From: an uncultured Spirochaetaceae bacterium | GTDB lineage: Bacteria; Spirochaetota; Spirochaetia; Sphaerochaetales; Sphaerochaetaceae | Assembly (NCBI GenBank): GCA_944390725.1 | Contig: CALXQU010000002.1 | Span: 124,001-188,000 of the forward strand | Direction of reading: 5' to 3' | Length of the DNA stretch: 64,000 bases | Shown: piece after piece, positions 9,109-17,447 of the stretch | Layout: every line of letters begins with the position of its first letter | How positions within the stretch are numbered: the stretch's first letter is position 1 | Translations under genes and position numbers: made by a program | The notes under the pieces: generated by a model | What the model saw: the letters and a program-made list of their open reading frames with translations, nothing else | Told to the model about the DNA's origin: nothing | Database searches by the model: none

Positions 9109-10326
9109 ATGAATATCACCCCAGAGGACCTTCTCTTTTCCAAGGAAGCTGCTGATTATCTTGGAATCTCAGTCCAAAGGCTTAATAAGCTGACCAATGA
9201 TGGTGTCATAAAGCCATTCAAGAAAGGAAGCTCCGGAACATTGTACCTTCGGGAAGAGCTGCAACGGAGGGAAGAAGAACTCGCGATATTCAAGGAAAAA
9301 GAACCCAGATACCAGAAAGGAGATGAAGGGATGTTCCTGATAGATACCGCGGCAAAGCAGGAAGCCGTCAACTTCTCAACGCTGATGCTTTCCATGAATA
9401 TGACGGAGAAGAAGCTGACTCCCCTCTTCGATGGTGCCGCACACAATGTGGATATCGCTTCTCCCCTGCTTCATGACATCGGCAGATGGAGCAGTATTTT
9501 CGGCATCGAACCATCCATATTGGAATCCAATTACAGATTCTCAGAACATGAATTCAGGAAGCTTCAGGCAGATGACGAAATCCTGAAGCTCGGGGATATG
9601 AGGTATCCAAGGCTGCTGGCAGAGACCGAAGAGGCTCCCAGATTCCTATACCTAAGGGGAGACTCATCCCTTCTTCATGATTCAAGGACAATAGCCCTTG
9701 TCGGAAGCCGGAATGCATCTGAAAGGGGCCTGGATAATACACGAAGAGTCGCTGCTACGCTTGGAAGGAACGGAATCATCGTAGTCTCCGGTCTTGCGAA
9801 AGGAATAGATGCTGCAGCGCACCGTGCTGCTCTTGCGAATGGCTTCCGAACCATTGCCGTTATCGGAACGAATCTCAACCAGTACTATCCAAATGAAAAC
9901 AGAGAGCTGCAGATAGAGATCGAGAAGAAAGGCCTTGTAATCTCCCAGTTCTCGCCTGCCCTCAGGACAGAGCGCTGGTTCTTCCCTCTTCGCAATGGCG
10001 TTATGAGCGGGCTTTCGAGGGCTACGGTAATAATGGAGGCTGGAGAGACATCCGGGGCCCTTACCCAGGCAAAGTATGCAACAAAGCAGAAACGGCTTGT
10101 GCTGATTCCTCAGAATGCCTTCCTCAATCCTGCAATCTCATGGCCAAGGATGCTGGTTGATAAAGGCGCCGTTGTTGTCAGGACGCCGCAGGAAATCATA
10201 CAGACGCTCTCCGAAAGGCTGGCGAACCAGGAAGAACCCCGCAGCTCAGACATACCAGATCTGTTTGCGGAGGATGAATTCGGCGAAATGTTCATCGCGG
10301 AAGGGAAAGCATATAGTGGTAATTGA
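9109..10326 (+). CDS. DprA/Smf-like protein with N-terminal helix-turn-helix
   Basis: A protein of 405 residues with the Rossmann-like DprA/Smf (SLOG) domain in its C-terminal two thirds: LVGSRNASERG near 196, SGLAKGIDAAAH near 222, AVIGTNLNQYYP near 245 and EAGETSGALTQAKYA near 305. In DprA these residues form the DNA- and nucleotide-binding pocket. The first 60 residues are unlike ordinary DprA: LLFSKEAADYLGISVQRLNKL followed by YLREELQRREEEL looks like a MerR/excisionase-type winged helix. An unassigned linker fills 70-160. Its stop overlaps the start of the phosphoribosyltransferase gene by 11 bases, so the two act together. Competence DprA is normally not paired with such a partner, so a conflict or nucleotide-sensing role is as likely as transformation. 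Confidence 0.85.
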   Translation: MNITPEDLLFSKEAADYLGISVQRLNKLTNDGVIKPFKKGSSGTLYLREELQRREEELAIFKEKEPRYQKGDEGMFLIDTAAKQEAVNFSTLMLSMNMTEKKLTPLFDGAAHNVDIASPLLHDIGRWSSIFGIEPSILESNYRFSEHEFRKLQADDEILKLGDMRYPRLLAETEEAPRFLYLRGDSSLLHDSRTIALVGSRNASERGLDNTRRVAATLGRNGIIVVSGLAKGIDAAAHRAALANGFRTIAVIGTNLNQYYPNENRELQIEIEKKGLVISQFSPALRTERWFFPLRNGVMSGLSRATVIMEAGETSGALTQAKYATKQKRLVLIPQNAFLNPAISWPRMLVDKGAVVVRTPQEIIQTLSERLANQEEPRSSDIPDLFAEDEFGEMFIAEGKAYSGN

Positions 10327-11545
10327 CTATCCATCGCAAATCAAGGTGCTGGTCATCCATGTCAGAATGGCATCTGCAGATGCTGTCCATGAAACCCTGC
10401 AAAGGCTTTCCCGCAGCTGGAAATGCTACCTTATCGGGAATGCAGGCCTTGCGGGCAATATCGAATCGGTGCCATGGAACTTCCAATTACCGAATGCAGC
10501 CTTCCTTGCTTCCCTGCTGAAGAGGGAGTCCGTACGCCTTGATGAGATTGCCTATATCTCAGACAGCATGGATTTCCTGAATAATGCAAGGGGACTGATG
10601 GGATATACCATATTCATAAAACCGAAAGGCCTTCTTTTATATGACAGAACTGCAGGCTTCTGCCCAGATGCAGTATGCTCTGGAATTGACAGGATCCTTC
10701 CATTGCTCTCGCCGGCAAGGACTTCCTTCAAGGGAGAAGCTGCCATCAATGACGGCTCCATAGATGCGCCAGGCAAACTCTCCGTATTCCTTTACCGGAA
10801 CGGAGAGCATCATTTCAGGATATGCTTCGCAGGAAGATACTTCAATTCCAGGCATTATATGAATACCGTTGATAAGTATTCACATGCAATCGTACGGAAC
10901 AAGAACGAAAATAGCAGATTATATGGACGATTCAATAATATTTTCATACAGCTATATTCGGTCATGATCCGTTCTTATCAGAAACATTTCAATATGCGCA
11001 TAGATGCCTTAGCCAATGTCCCTGATAAACCAGCAAAGAAACCCAGATCCAAGCAGATTGTATCCGGTATCTGCGATATTCTTCCTTTGGAGGATATTTC
11101 GGCTTCATTCGTATGCAGAAGCTCAATGCAGGACAGCAAGTCATTGATGACATCCCGTGACCGTGCCGCGAATACATTGGATTCCTATACATATTCAGGA
11201 CCTCCGCTTACAGGCAGGACCATTGCCCTCATCGATGATATCGCGACAACAGGCAGCACGCTTGCTGCATGTGTCGATGAGCTGCTGGCTCATGGTGCAG
11301 AGGAAGTAATCTGCTTTGTCCTTGCTATAAACCAATTCGCTTGTGATTTCTGCATCCGGGATGCCTTAGAAGGTTTCCAGAAGGATAATCAGCTTCACTT
11401 CAACGCGACAACACTCAGCCCATTCTTCACGAGGAAGCAAGACACCGTCGATTACGATACTGCCATAGCGGAATTCCTCGATATTGCAAACAGGAGTATC
11501 CTGGATTCCGCCGACATGGAAGATGAAAGCGGCTACTCCCTCTGA
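10316..11545 (+). CDS. HAD-like / phosphoribosyltransferase-domain protein
   Basis: A protein of 409 residues, not a named family member. The C-terminal part holds a PRPP-binding loop, IALIDDIATTGSTLAACVDEL (about 302-322), as in ComF-like phosphoribosyltransferases, with a Cys-rich-free tail. The first 110 residues look like a degenerate HAD fold: VVIDYPSQIKVLVIH at the start, CYLIGNAGL and LDEIAYISDSMDFLNNARG, but the DxD nucleophile pair is missing. The start is a GTG overlapping the dprA-like gene; an out-of-frame extension into that gene is not plausible coding. No zinc-finger region of true ComF is present. The pairing with a DprA-like gene suggests a functional two-component unit. Confidence 0.75.
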   Translation: MVIDYPSQIKVLVIHVRMASADAVHETLQRLSRSWKCYLIGNAGLAGNIESVPWNFQLPNAAFLASLLKRESVRLDEIAYISDSMDFLNNARGLMGYTIFIKPKGLLLYDRTAGFCPDAVCSGIDRILPLLSPARTSFKGEAAINDGSIDAPGKLSVFLYRNGEHHFRICFAGRYFNSRHYMNTVDKYSHAIVRNKNENSRLYGRFNNIFIQLYSVMIRSYQKHFNMRIDALANVPDKPAKKPRSKQIVSGICDILPLEDISASFVCRSSMQDSKSLMTSRDRAANTLDSYTYSGPPLTGRTIALIDDIATTGSTLAACVDELLAHGAEEVICFVLAINQFACDFCIRDALEGFQKDNQLHFNATTLSPFFTRKQDTVDYDTAIAEFLDIANRSILDSADMEDESGYSL

Positions 11546-11558
11546 GGCTATATGTTTA

Positions 11559-11589
11559 TTGACCTCAGGCAAGCCACAGGGACTATAAT
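11559..11589 (+). promoter_or_regulatory. Promoter of the class II uvrA gene (predicted leaderless)
   Basis: TTGACC, 19 bases, TATAAT, then seven bases to the ATG at 11597. The -10 is a perfect consensus; the spacer is slightly long. Confidence 0.6.
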
Positions 11590-11596
11590 CCCTTAC

Positions 11597-14074
11597 ATGG
11601 CAGATAAGATCCTCGTACGCGGCGCCAAGGTGCATAATCTCAAGAACATAGATGTCGATATCCCCCTCAACAAGATCGTGGGAATCGCCGGGGTATCCGG
11701 ATCAGGAAAGTCATCGCTTGCACTGGGAGTGCTCTATGCCGAAGGCTCCCGGAGATACCTTGAATCGCTTTCCACATATACGAGGAGAAGGATGACGCAG
11801 GCTGAGAGGGCTTTCGTCGATGATGTCCTGTACATACCTGCGGCACTTGCCCTCAGGCAGCGCCCAGGGGTGCCGGGAATAAGGAGTACGTTCGGAACGG
11901 GAAGCGAGCTCCTGAACTCGCTGCGCCTGATGTTCTCGCGCCTTGCAAGCCACAGATGCCCCAATGGCCATTATCTCGAACCATCCCTTGATGTGGCCGC
12001 TGGCAATGACCTCGTCTGCCCTGTCTGCGGAGAGCATTTCTACGCGCCTTCGGCTGAGGAGCTGGCATTCAACAGCCAGGGAGCCTGCCCTGCCTGCAAC
12101 GGCACCGGCATCGTAAGGACCGTTGACCAGTCCACGCTCGTACCCGATGATTCACTGACTATAGAGCAGGGCGCGGTAGCGCCATGGAACTCCCTGATGT
12201 GGTCGCTGATGGTCGATGTGTGCAGGGAGATGGGCGTAAGGACGGATATACCATTCAGGGACCTTACCGACAAGGAAAAGGATATCGTATACAACGGGCC
12301 GGCCGAGAAGAAGCACATCTTCTACAAATCGAAGAATACGAACCAGGCAGGAGAGCTGGACTTCACCTACTTCAATGCCACATACACCGTGGAGAACGCA
12401 CTTGCGAAGGTAAAGGATGAACAGGGCATGAAGCGCGTGGAGAAGTTCCTCAGGGAGGATATCTGCCCCGATTGCCATGGCTCCCGCCTATCTGAGAGGG
12501 CAAGGGCTCCGAAGATCATGGGAATCGGCCTGGATGAGGTATGCAGGAAGACGCTCTCCGAAGCGATAAGGTGGGTCCAGGAAGTCCCTGCTTCCCTGCC
12601 CATGCCTATGCGGCCGATGGCAGACAGCATCATAGAATCCTTCCTTGATGCAGCAAGGAGGCTTGTTGACCTCGGACTGGGCTATCTTTCGCTCGACAGG
12701 GCCTCTTCCACACTCTCGACAGGAGAACGGCAGAGGATGCAGCTCGCACGTGCCGTGAGGAACAGGACCACAGGCGTGCTGTATGTGCTCGATGAGCCTT
12801 CGATCGGCCTCCATCCATCGAATATCGAGGGGCTCAAGGCCGTGATGCATGACCTGGTCGATGATGGCAACTCCGTCGTCCTCGTGGACCATGATGCGCA
12901 GATACTCTCCGAAGCGGACTGGATCATCGAGATGGGTCCGGAAGCCGGCGCCGATGGCGGCCGGGTGATAGCGGAGGGAACGGTGCAGGATATCTGCAGT
13001 AACGGGGAATCCAGGATAGGGCCTTTCCTGTCGGTCCGTGAGGCAGCTGCCATACGCAGCAGGACAGCTGATGGCACCATCTTCGATAATGGTGCCATCA
13101 GGATGTCAACAGGGCCCATCCATACCGTGAAGCCGCTGGATGTCTCCATACCCAAGGGACGGCTCACCGTCATCACCGGGGTATCGGGATCAGGCAAGAC
13201 CACCCTGGTGCTTGAGAGCCTCGTACCTGCCCTGAAGGCATCCATCGAGAAGACCCATCTGCCTGGGCACGTGGAATCCATCGAGGCATATGGCATCAGG
13301 CAGGTGAAGCTGATAGATGCCACGCCTATCGGGATCAACATACGCTCGACAGTAGCTACCTATTCCGATGTACATGACGAGATGAGGAAGCTATTCGCCA
13401 GGACGGAAGGCGCCAGGAAGCTGGGTTATAAGGCCGGCGATTTCTCCTACAACACAGGCAGGCTCAGGTGCCCCGTATGCGATGGTACCGGTTCGATAAG
13501 CCTTGATGTGCAGTTCCTGCCAGATGTGGATATCCCCTGCCCGGAATGCAGGGGCTCCAGGTATTCGAAGGAGGCAAGGAACGCCGTCTACCGCAATGCC
13601 CTCGGCAGGGAATACTCACTGCCTGAACTGATGGATATGGACATAACGCGGGCCATGGAAGCCATCACCGGCCAGAAGGCGATACAGCAGAAGCTGAAGA
13701 TCCTCAAGGACCTGGGACTGGGATACCTGACGCTGGGAGAAGCGACCCCGGGACTCTCCGGAGGGGAGGCGCAGAGGCTCAAGCTGGCAAGCGAGATGGG
13801 TCGGCAGCAGTCCGATTCCGTCTTCGTATTCGATGAGCCTACCATAGGTCTCCATCCCCTTGATGTGCAGTCGCTGCTGAAGGTCTTCCAGACACTGCTG
13901 GACAAGGGGGCGACCGTCATCGTCATCGAGCATGACCTGGATGTGATCAGGAACGCCGACTGGGTCATCGACATGGGACCGGGCGGCGGCGAGGAAGGCG
14001 GGACCATCGTCGCGGAAGGGACGCCAGAGATGATAAAGGAATCCCCGGCAAGCATCACGGGAAGGTATATCTAG
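11597..14074 (+). CDS. Class II UvrA-like excinuclease ATPase
   Basis: Twin-ABC ATPase of the UvrA family, 825 residues against about 940 for canonical UvrA. Walker A motifs are GVSGSGKSS near 33 and GVSGSGKTT near 528; signature motifs [12 protein letters not shown] and [12 protein letters not shown] and both [10 protein letters not shown] / [11 protein letters not shown]alker B regions are present, as are zinc CxxC pairs ([26 protein letters not shown]). The segment between the first Walker A and CPVCGEHF is much too short to contain the UvrB-binding domain, which defines class II UvrA proteins linked to drug or lesion tolerance. An upstream in-frame ATG at 11552 has a GAGG sequence, so a co-translated longer form is possible; the family N-terminus ([10 protein letters not shown]) and a TATAAT box favour 11597. 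Confidence 0.85.
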   Translation: MADKILVRGAKVHNLKNIDVDIPLNKIVGIAGVSGSGKSSLALGVLYAEGSRRYLESLSTYTRRRMTQAERAFVDDVLYIPAALALRQRPGVPGIRSTFGTGSELLNSLRLMFSRLASHRCPNGHYLEPSLDVAAGNDLVCPVCGEHFYAPSAEELAFNSQGACPACNGTGIVRTVDQSTLVPDDSLTIEQGAVAPWNSLMWSLMVDVCREMGVRTDIPFRDLTDKEKDIVYNGPAEKKHIFYKSKNTNQAGELDFTYFNATYTVENALAKVKDEQGMKRVEKFLREDICPDCHGSRLSERARAPKIMGIGLDEVCRKTLSEAIRWVQEVPASLPMPMRPMADSIIESFLDAARRLVDLGLGYLSLDRASSTLSTGERQRMQLARAVRNRTTGVLYVLDEPSIGLHPSNIEGLKAVMHDLVDDGNSVVLVDHDAQILSEADWIIEMGPEAGADGGRVIAEGTVQDICSNGESRIGPFLSVREAAAIRSRTADGTIFDNGAIRMSTGPIHTVKPLDVSIPKGRLTVITGVSGSGKTTLVLESLVPALKASIEKTHLPGHVESIEAYGIRQVKLIDATPIGINIRSTVATYSDVHDEMRKLFARTEGARKLGYKAGDFSYNTGRLRCPVCDGTGSISLDVQFLPDVDIPCPECRGSRYSKEARNAVYRNALGREYSLPELMDMDITRAMEAITGQKAIQQKLKILKDLGLGYLTLGEATPGLSGGEAQRLKLASEMGRQQSDSVFVFDEPTIGLHPLDVQSLLKVFQTLLDKGATVIVIEHDLDVIRNADWVIDMGPGGGEEGGTIVAEGTPEMIKESPASITGRYI

Positions 14075-15276
14075 GCTTCGTGGATCCTTGCAAGGCCGCC
14101 CATCGATGTCTCCCTGTAGAGGGAAGGCAGCGCATGCCCTGTCTCCATCATCACCTCTACCACATCGTCGAACGAGATCTTATGCCTGCCATCGCCCATC
14201 AGGGCATACGAAGCATGGTCTATCGCCCTCATAGCAGCCATGGCATTGCGCTCTATGCAGGGAATCTGCACAAGGCCCATCAGCGGATCGCAGGTAAGGC
14301 CCAGATGATGCTCAAGGCCCATCTCAGCAGCATATTCGATCTGGAATATCGAGCCTCCTAGAAGCTGTGCCGCTGCCGCTCCAGCCATGGCACAGGCAAC
14401 GCCCACCTCGCCCTGGCAGCCGACTTCAGCCCCTGATATCGAGCCATTGGACTTCACGATATTGCCGACAAGCCCGGCTGTCAGCAATGCGCGCAGGATA
14501 CGTATCTCGGGGATATCGTATTCCCTGGCAAGATGGTAGAGCGCCCCGGGAAGCACACCGCAGCTGCCGCATGTCGGAGCGGTGACGATCCTGCCGCCTC
14601 CCGCATTCTCCTCCGATACGGCAAGCGCGTAGGCGAAGCAGTGGGAGGTATTGGCCATCGGCCCGGTAAAGTCCCGTGACTTGGCATAGGCCTGCCATGC
14701 CTTCCTCTGGAGCCTGAGCCCGCCGGGAAGCACGCCCTCAGCCTCAAGGCCATGGCGGATCGACTCCTTCATCACTGTCCAGACCTCATGCATGTAATCG
14801 AGTATATCCTCACCCTCGGCCTCGACTGCGATCTCCCACATCTGGAATCCTGTATCGTCGCAGTAATCAAGGAGCTTCCTCATGCTGCCGAGCTTCCTGT
14901 CATCGTATACGGATGCATCGGATGATTCCGTTTCCCCTTCCTTAACGACCTTGCCGCCGCCGACAGAATAGAAAGTCTCGGCAATCTCCTCCGGCTCCGT
15001 CATCACAAGGGTGAGGGCATTGGGATGGAATGGCTTCACCTGGTCGGGGAACCAGTTTATCTCAGCATCGATGCCATGGGATGAGAATACCTGCCTGATG
15101 GCCCTATCGGTAAGATGCCCCTTGCCGGTTGCGGCGAGGGAGCCATAAAGCTCCGCCCGGCCTGCCTTGATCTCCGGGTGCTCGGAGATGAACCTCTCTG
15201 CAGCGGCTCTTGGCCCCATCGTATGCGATGACGATGGCCCGTATCCTATCCTGTAAAGCTCCCTAAGCGATTCCAT
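14071..15276 (-). CDS. sdaA: L-serine ammonia-lyase, iron-sulfur-dependent, single chain
   Basis: Converts L-serine to pyruvate and ammonia using a [4Fe-4S] cluster; 401 residues with beta and alpha parts fused in one chain. GYGPSSSHTMGPRAAAERF near residue 12 is the N-terminal domain signature. APTCGSCGVLPGALYHL near 240 and the cysteines in LTCDPLMGLVQIPCIERN near 335 provide the cluster ligands. Its last codon overlaps that of the UvrA-like gene on the other strand: the four bases CTAG give both genes a TAG stop. The upstream promoter predicts a leader of two bases or fewer, and no Shine-Dalgarno sequence is present. Confidence 0.94.
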   Translation of the reverse strand: MESLRELYRIGYGPSSSHTMGPRAAAERFISEHPEIKAGRAELYGSLAATGKGHLTDRAIRQVFSSHGIDAEINWFPDQVKPFHPNALTLVMTEPEEIAETFYSVGGGKVVKEGETESSDASVYDDRKLGSMRKLLDYCDDTGFQMWEIAVEAEGEDILDYMHEVWTVMKESIRHGLEAEGVLPGGLRLQRKAWQAYAKSRDFTGPMANTSHCFAYALAVSEENAGGGRIVTAPTCGSCGVLPGALYHLAREYDIPEIRILRALLTAGLVGNIVKSNGSISGAEVGCQGEVGVACAMAGAAAAQLLGGSIFQIEYAAEMGLEHHLGLTCDPLMGLVQIPCIERNAMAAMRAIDHASYALMGDGRHKISFDDVVEVMMETGHALPSLYRETSMGGLARIHEA

Positions 15277-15284
15277 ACAGGCAA

Positions 15285-15313
15285 AGTCTACACATCAGCG
15301 TGCTGCCGCTCAA
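15285..15313 (-). promoter_or_regulatory. Promoter of sdaA (predicted leaderless or nearly so)
   Basis: Minus strand: TTGAGC, 17 bases, TAGACT, then eight bases to the ATG at 15276. It lies in the gap after the upstream lipoprotein gene. Confidence 0.6.
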
Positions 15314-15330
15314 TACCATGCCGGCGGCAT

Positions 15331-16047
15331 TCAGTACCATTGCGGAAGCTGGGATGCGGAGACCGATGTCTGCCACTCCTCATCGACAGCTATGGTCAGG
15401 AGCATCGAGCGGGCCTGGCATGCGAAGCGGTATACCCCCGGACGCAGATCCAGGTATATGGTCTGCCCGGAGAATCCCACCTCGAAGGATGGGATATCAT
15501 AGCGTTCGGAAAGCCAGTATCCGCTGGGAATCAGGTCGAACATCAGCGGCCGGGACTCTGCAGACTCTATGGAGGAAGGCGAGAGCGTCCCGTCATAGAG
15601 GTCCTCTAGGAATGCCGGCTCATCGATATCGGTAAGATGCGGCTGGACTTCCCTCAGGGCCTCCACAGAGAGCCTGGACACGGCATCCGGCCTGTACCCG
15701 GCTGCCCTGATAAGCATCTCGGCGAAGGAGCCATCCTCTGCCCGGAGCATGACATGCCCATCCCCTTCATAGAATCCCCCTATGGGCCCGAGCGTCCCCA
15801 GGGGAATCATCGCGAACGGACGCAGGCCCCCTGAATCCACGCGGACAGACACCTTCCTCCTTCCGCTCTCGACATGCTCGCTCCTGACAGCCTCGCCATC
15901 GAAATAGACAAGCGTATACCACATATCGCGACGGGCCATATCCTCGAAAGGATGCTCCTCGGCAATCTCCAGCTCCACGGTGACAGGCAGCGGTATCCTG
16001 CAGGAGGCAAGGATAAGGATGGCTATAAGAAAAGCAGGAACCTTCAT
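15331..16047 (-). CDS. Predicted lipoprotein, function unknown
   Basis: Secreted lipoprotein of 238 residues. The signal peptide MKVPAFLIAILILASC carries a lipobox with the acylated Cys at residue 16. The rest is acidic, with probable beta-sheet character and no motif I recognise. An in-frame stop lies two codons upstream, so the ATG is fixed; a GGAGG sequence is 12 bases away, longer than usual. It is divergent from nfo with a 75-base gap. Confidence 0.75.
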   Translation of the reverse strand: MKVPAFLIAILILASCRIPLPVTVELEIAEEHPFEDMARRDMWYTLVYFDGEAVRSEHVESGRRKVSVRVDSGGLRPFAMIPLGTLGPIGGFYEGDGHVMLRAEDGSFAEMLIRAAGYRPDAVSRLSVEALREVQPHLTDIDEPAFLEDLYDGTLSPSSIESAESRPLMFDLIPSGYWLSERYDIPSFEVGFSGQTIYLDLRPGVYRFACQARSMLLTIAVDEEWQTSVSASQLPQWY

Positions 16048-16087
16048 ATATCATATACGCCTCCACCGCGTGAATCGGACAGCATGC

Positions 16088-16116
16088 TTGCATCCTTTCC
16101 TCCGTTGGGGTAAGTA
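16088..16116 (+). promoter_or_regulatory. Possible promoter of nfo (predicted leaderless)
   Basis: TTGCAT, 17 bases, TAAGTA, then six bases to the ATG at 16123. The -35 and all spacings fit the pattern of other genes here, but the -10 hexamer is poor. Confidence 0.4.
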
Positions 16117-16122
16117 TTGCAT

Positions 16123-16953
16123 ATGATCTTCGTCGGACCTCATGTATCAATCGCCGGATCGGTCTCGCTCGCGCCGGACAGGGCCAGGGCCGTAGGAGCC
16201 ACAGGGTTTGCCATATTCACCAAGAACCAGCGAGTATGGAAGGCGCCTGCGCTGAAGGAAGAGGATGCCGCGGCCTTCAGGGAGAGGCTTGCCGCAGATG
16301 GCTTCGTGCCTGCTGCGGTGCTGCCCCATGCCGGATACCTCATCAATCCCGCCACGCCTGATGAGGCGCTTTGGGAGAAATCCCTCGGGCTCTTCATCGA
16401 TGAGGCCAGAAGGACAGCCATGCTGGGCCTGCAGATGATCAACATACATCCGGGAGCATACAAGGAAGGCGCAAGGGAGGATGGGATCGCCAGGGCGGCC
16501 ACGATGGTGGACAGGGTGCTGGAGGAAGTCCCCTCGATATCGGTCGCCATCGAGAATACAGCAGGAGCCGGCACCATCCTCGGCTCGTCATTCGAGGAGC
16601 TTGATGCCCTGCTCTCCGCCTCGAAGCATCAGGAAAGAGTCGGCTTCACCCTTGATACCGCGCATCTCTGCGGGGCCGGATATGATGTGGCAGCCGATCC
16701 TTTCGGCATCCTTGATTCATTCGTATCGAGATTCGGCAGGGGGAAGCTCCTCGGCATGCACCTCAATGACTCGATGGTGCCGCTGGGGTCAAGGAAGGAC
16801 AGGCATGCGCCGCTGGGCAGGGGCTGTATCGGCAGGGAGGCATTCAGGTCTATCGTGTGCCATCCTGCAGCTGACTCGATCCCGCTCATACTGGAGACCC
16901 CGGACGAATCGGCCTGGCCGGAGGAAGCAGCCTACCTCCTCAGCGCAAGATAG
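16123..16953 (+). CDS. nfo: Deoxyribonuclease IV (AP endonuclease)
   Basis: Zinc-dependent AP endonuclease of base excision repair, a TIM barrel of 276 residues. Metal ligands are visible in GPHVSIAGSV at the N-terminus (His7), LPHAGYLIN, INIHPGAYKEG, VAIENTAGAG, FTLDTAHLCGAGYD, HLNDS...RHAPLGRG and LILETP at the C-terminus, matching the family's nine-ligand pattern. A TTG two codons upstream is in frame, but the ATG gives the standard N-terminus MIFVGPHVS. The 3' end overlaps the convergent DUF4416 gene by 22 bases. Together with nth 3 kb away it supplies two steps of base excision repair. Confidence 0.95.
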   Translation: MIFVGPHVSIAGSVSLAPDRARAVGATGFAIFTKNQRVWKAPALKEEDAAAFRERLAADGFVPAAVLPHAGYLINPATPDEALWEKSLGLFIDEARRTAMLGLQMINIHPGAYKEGAREDGIARAATMVDRVLEEVPSISVAIENTAGAGTILGSSFEELDALLSASKHQERVGFTLDTAHLCGAGYDVAADPFGILDSFVSRFGRGKLLGMHLNDSMVPLGSRKDRHAPLGRGCIGREAFRSIVCHPAADSIPLILETPDESAWPEEAAYLLSAR

Positions 16954-17447
16954 TCCCTGCGCATATCAAGGAGCATGGCCTGGACCTCCGCTGACCTGTA
17001 ATCGGCATAGGTCCATGGGAACGATGTGAAGCCATGGCTCTGGTAGATAAGCGTCACCTCGGCATAGAGGCCGCGGCCTATCGCGATACGATGTGCCCTG
17101 TTCTTGGTCGTCGCAAGGATGACCGATGCCTCTGATATCAATCCGGGATCGAGATTGACCTTCCTCCTGCCATCCTCGGCAAGGTCCTCCTCGAGCCTGT
17201 TCGTGGCTATCTTCGCCTCTGCTAGCGAATCAGGGCTGGCAAGGCGCGCGAAGGAGATGAAGAAGCGCTCGATGCCCTTCCCCATCTCATCATCATAGTA
17301 ATCGGTGAACGTGAACGGTATGGCTGGATAGATACGCCTTATCGGGCCGAATGCCTCCTCAAGCCTTTCCCTGAGGATGTCAGGGAATCCCCTCGTGCTG
17401 AGGATCCCCATGAAAAGCATGCTCTCCTGATAAGGCCTTTCCTTCAC
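16932..17447 (-). CDS. DUF4416 family protein
   Basis: Protein of 171 residues matching DUF4416, a family of unknown function that I associate with spirochaetes and deltaproteobacteria. Recognisable conserved pieces are FTDYYDDEMG near 47, RKVNLDPGLIS near 94, RAHRIAIGRGLYAEVTL near 117 and the C-terminal PWTYADYRS. There is no signal peptide or membrane segment. It overlaps the stop of the upstream DAHP synthase-prephenate dehydratase gene by four bases (ATGA), so it is co-translated with aromatic amino-acid biosynthesis, although no functional link is known. Confidence 0.85.
   Translation of the reverse strand: MKERPYQESMLFMGILSTRGFPDILRERLEEAFGPIRRIYPAIPFTFTDYYDDEMGKGIERFFISFARLASPDSLAEAKIATNRLEEDLAEDGRRKVNLDPGLISEASVILATTKNRAHRIAIGRGLYAEVTLIYQSHGFTSFPWTYADYRSAEVQAMLLDMRRDYLALRR

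Noticed and set aside
10115..10315. Upstream extension of the phosphoribosyltransferase frame by 67 codons
   Set aside because: It lies out of frame inside the dprA-like gene, has an Arg/Ser-rich composition typical of a shadow frame, and the GTG at 10316 gives a sensible start.
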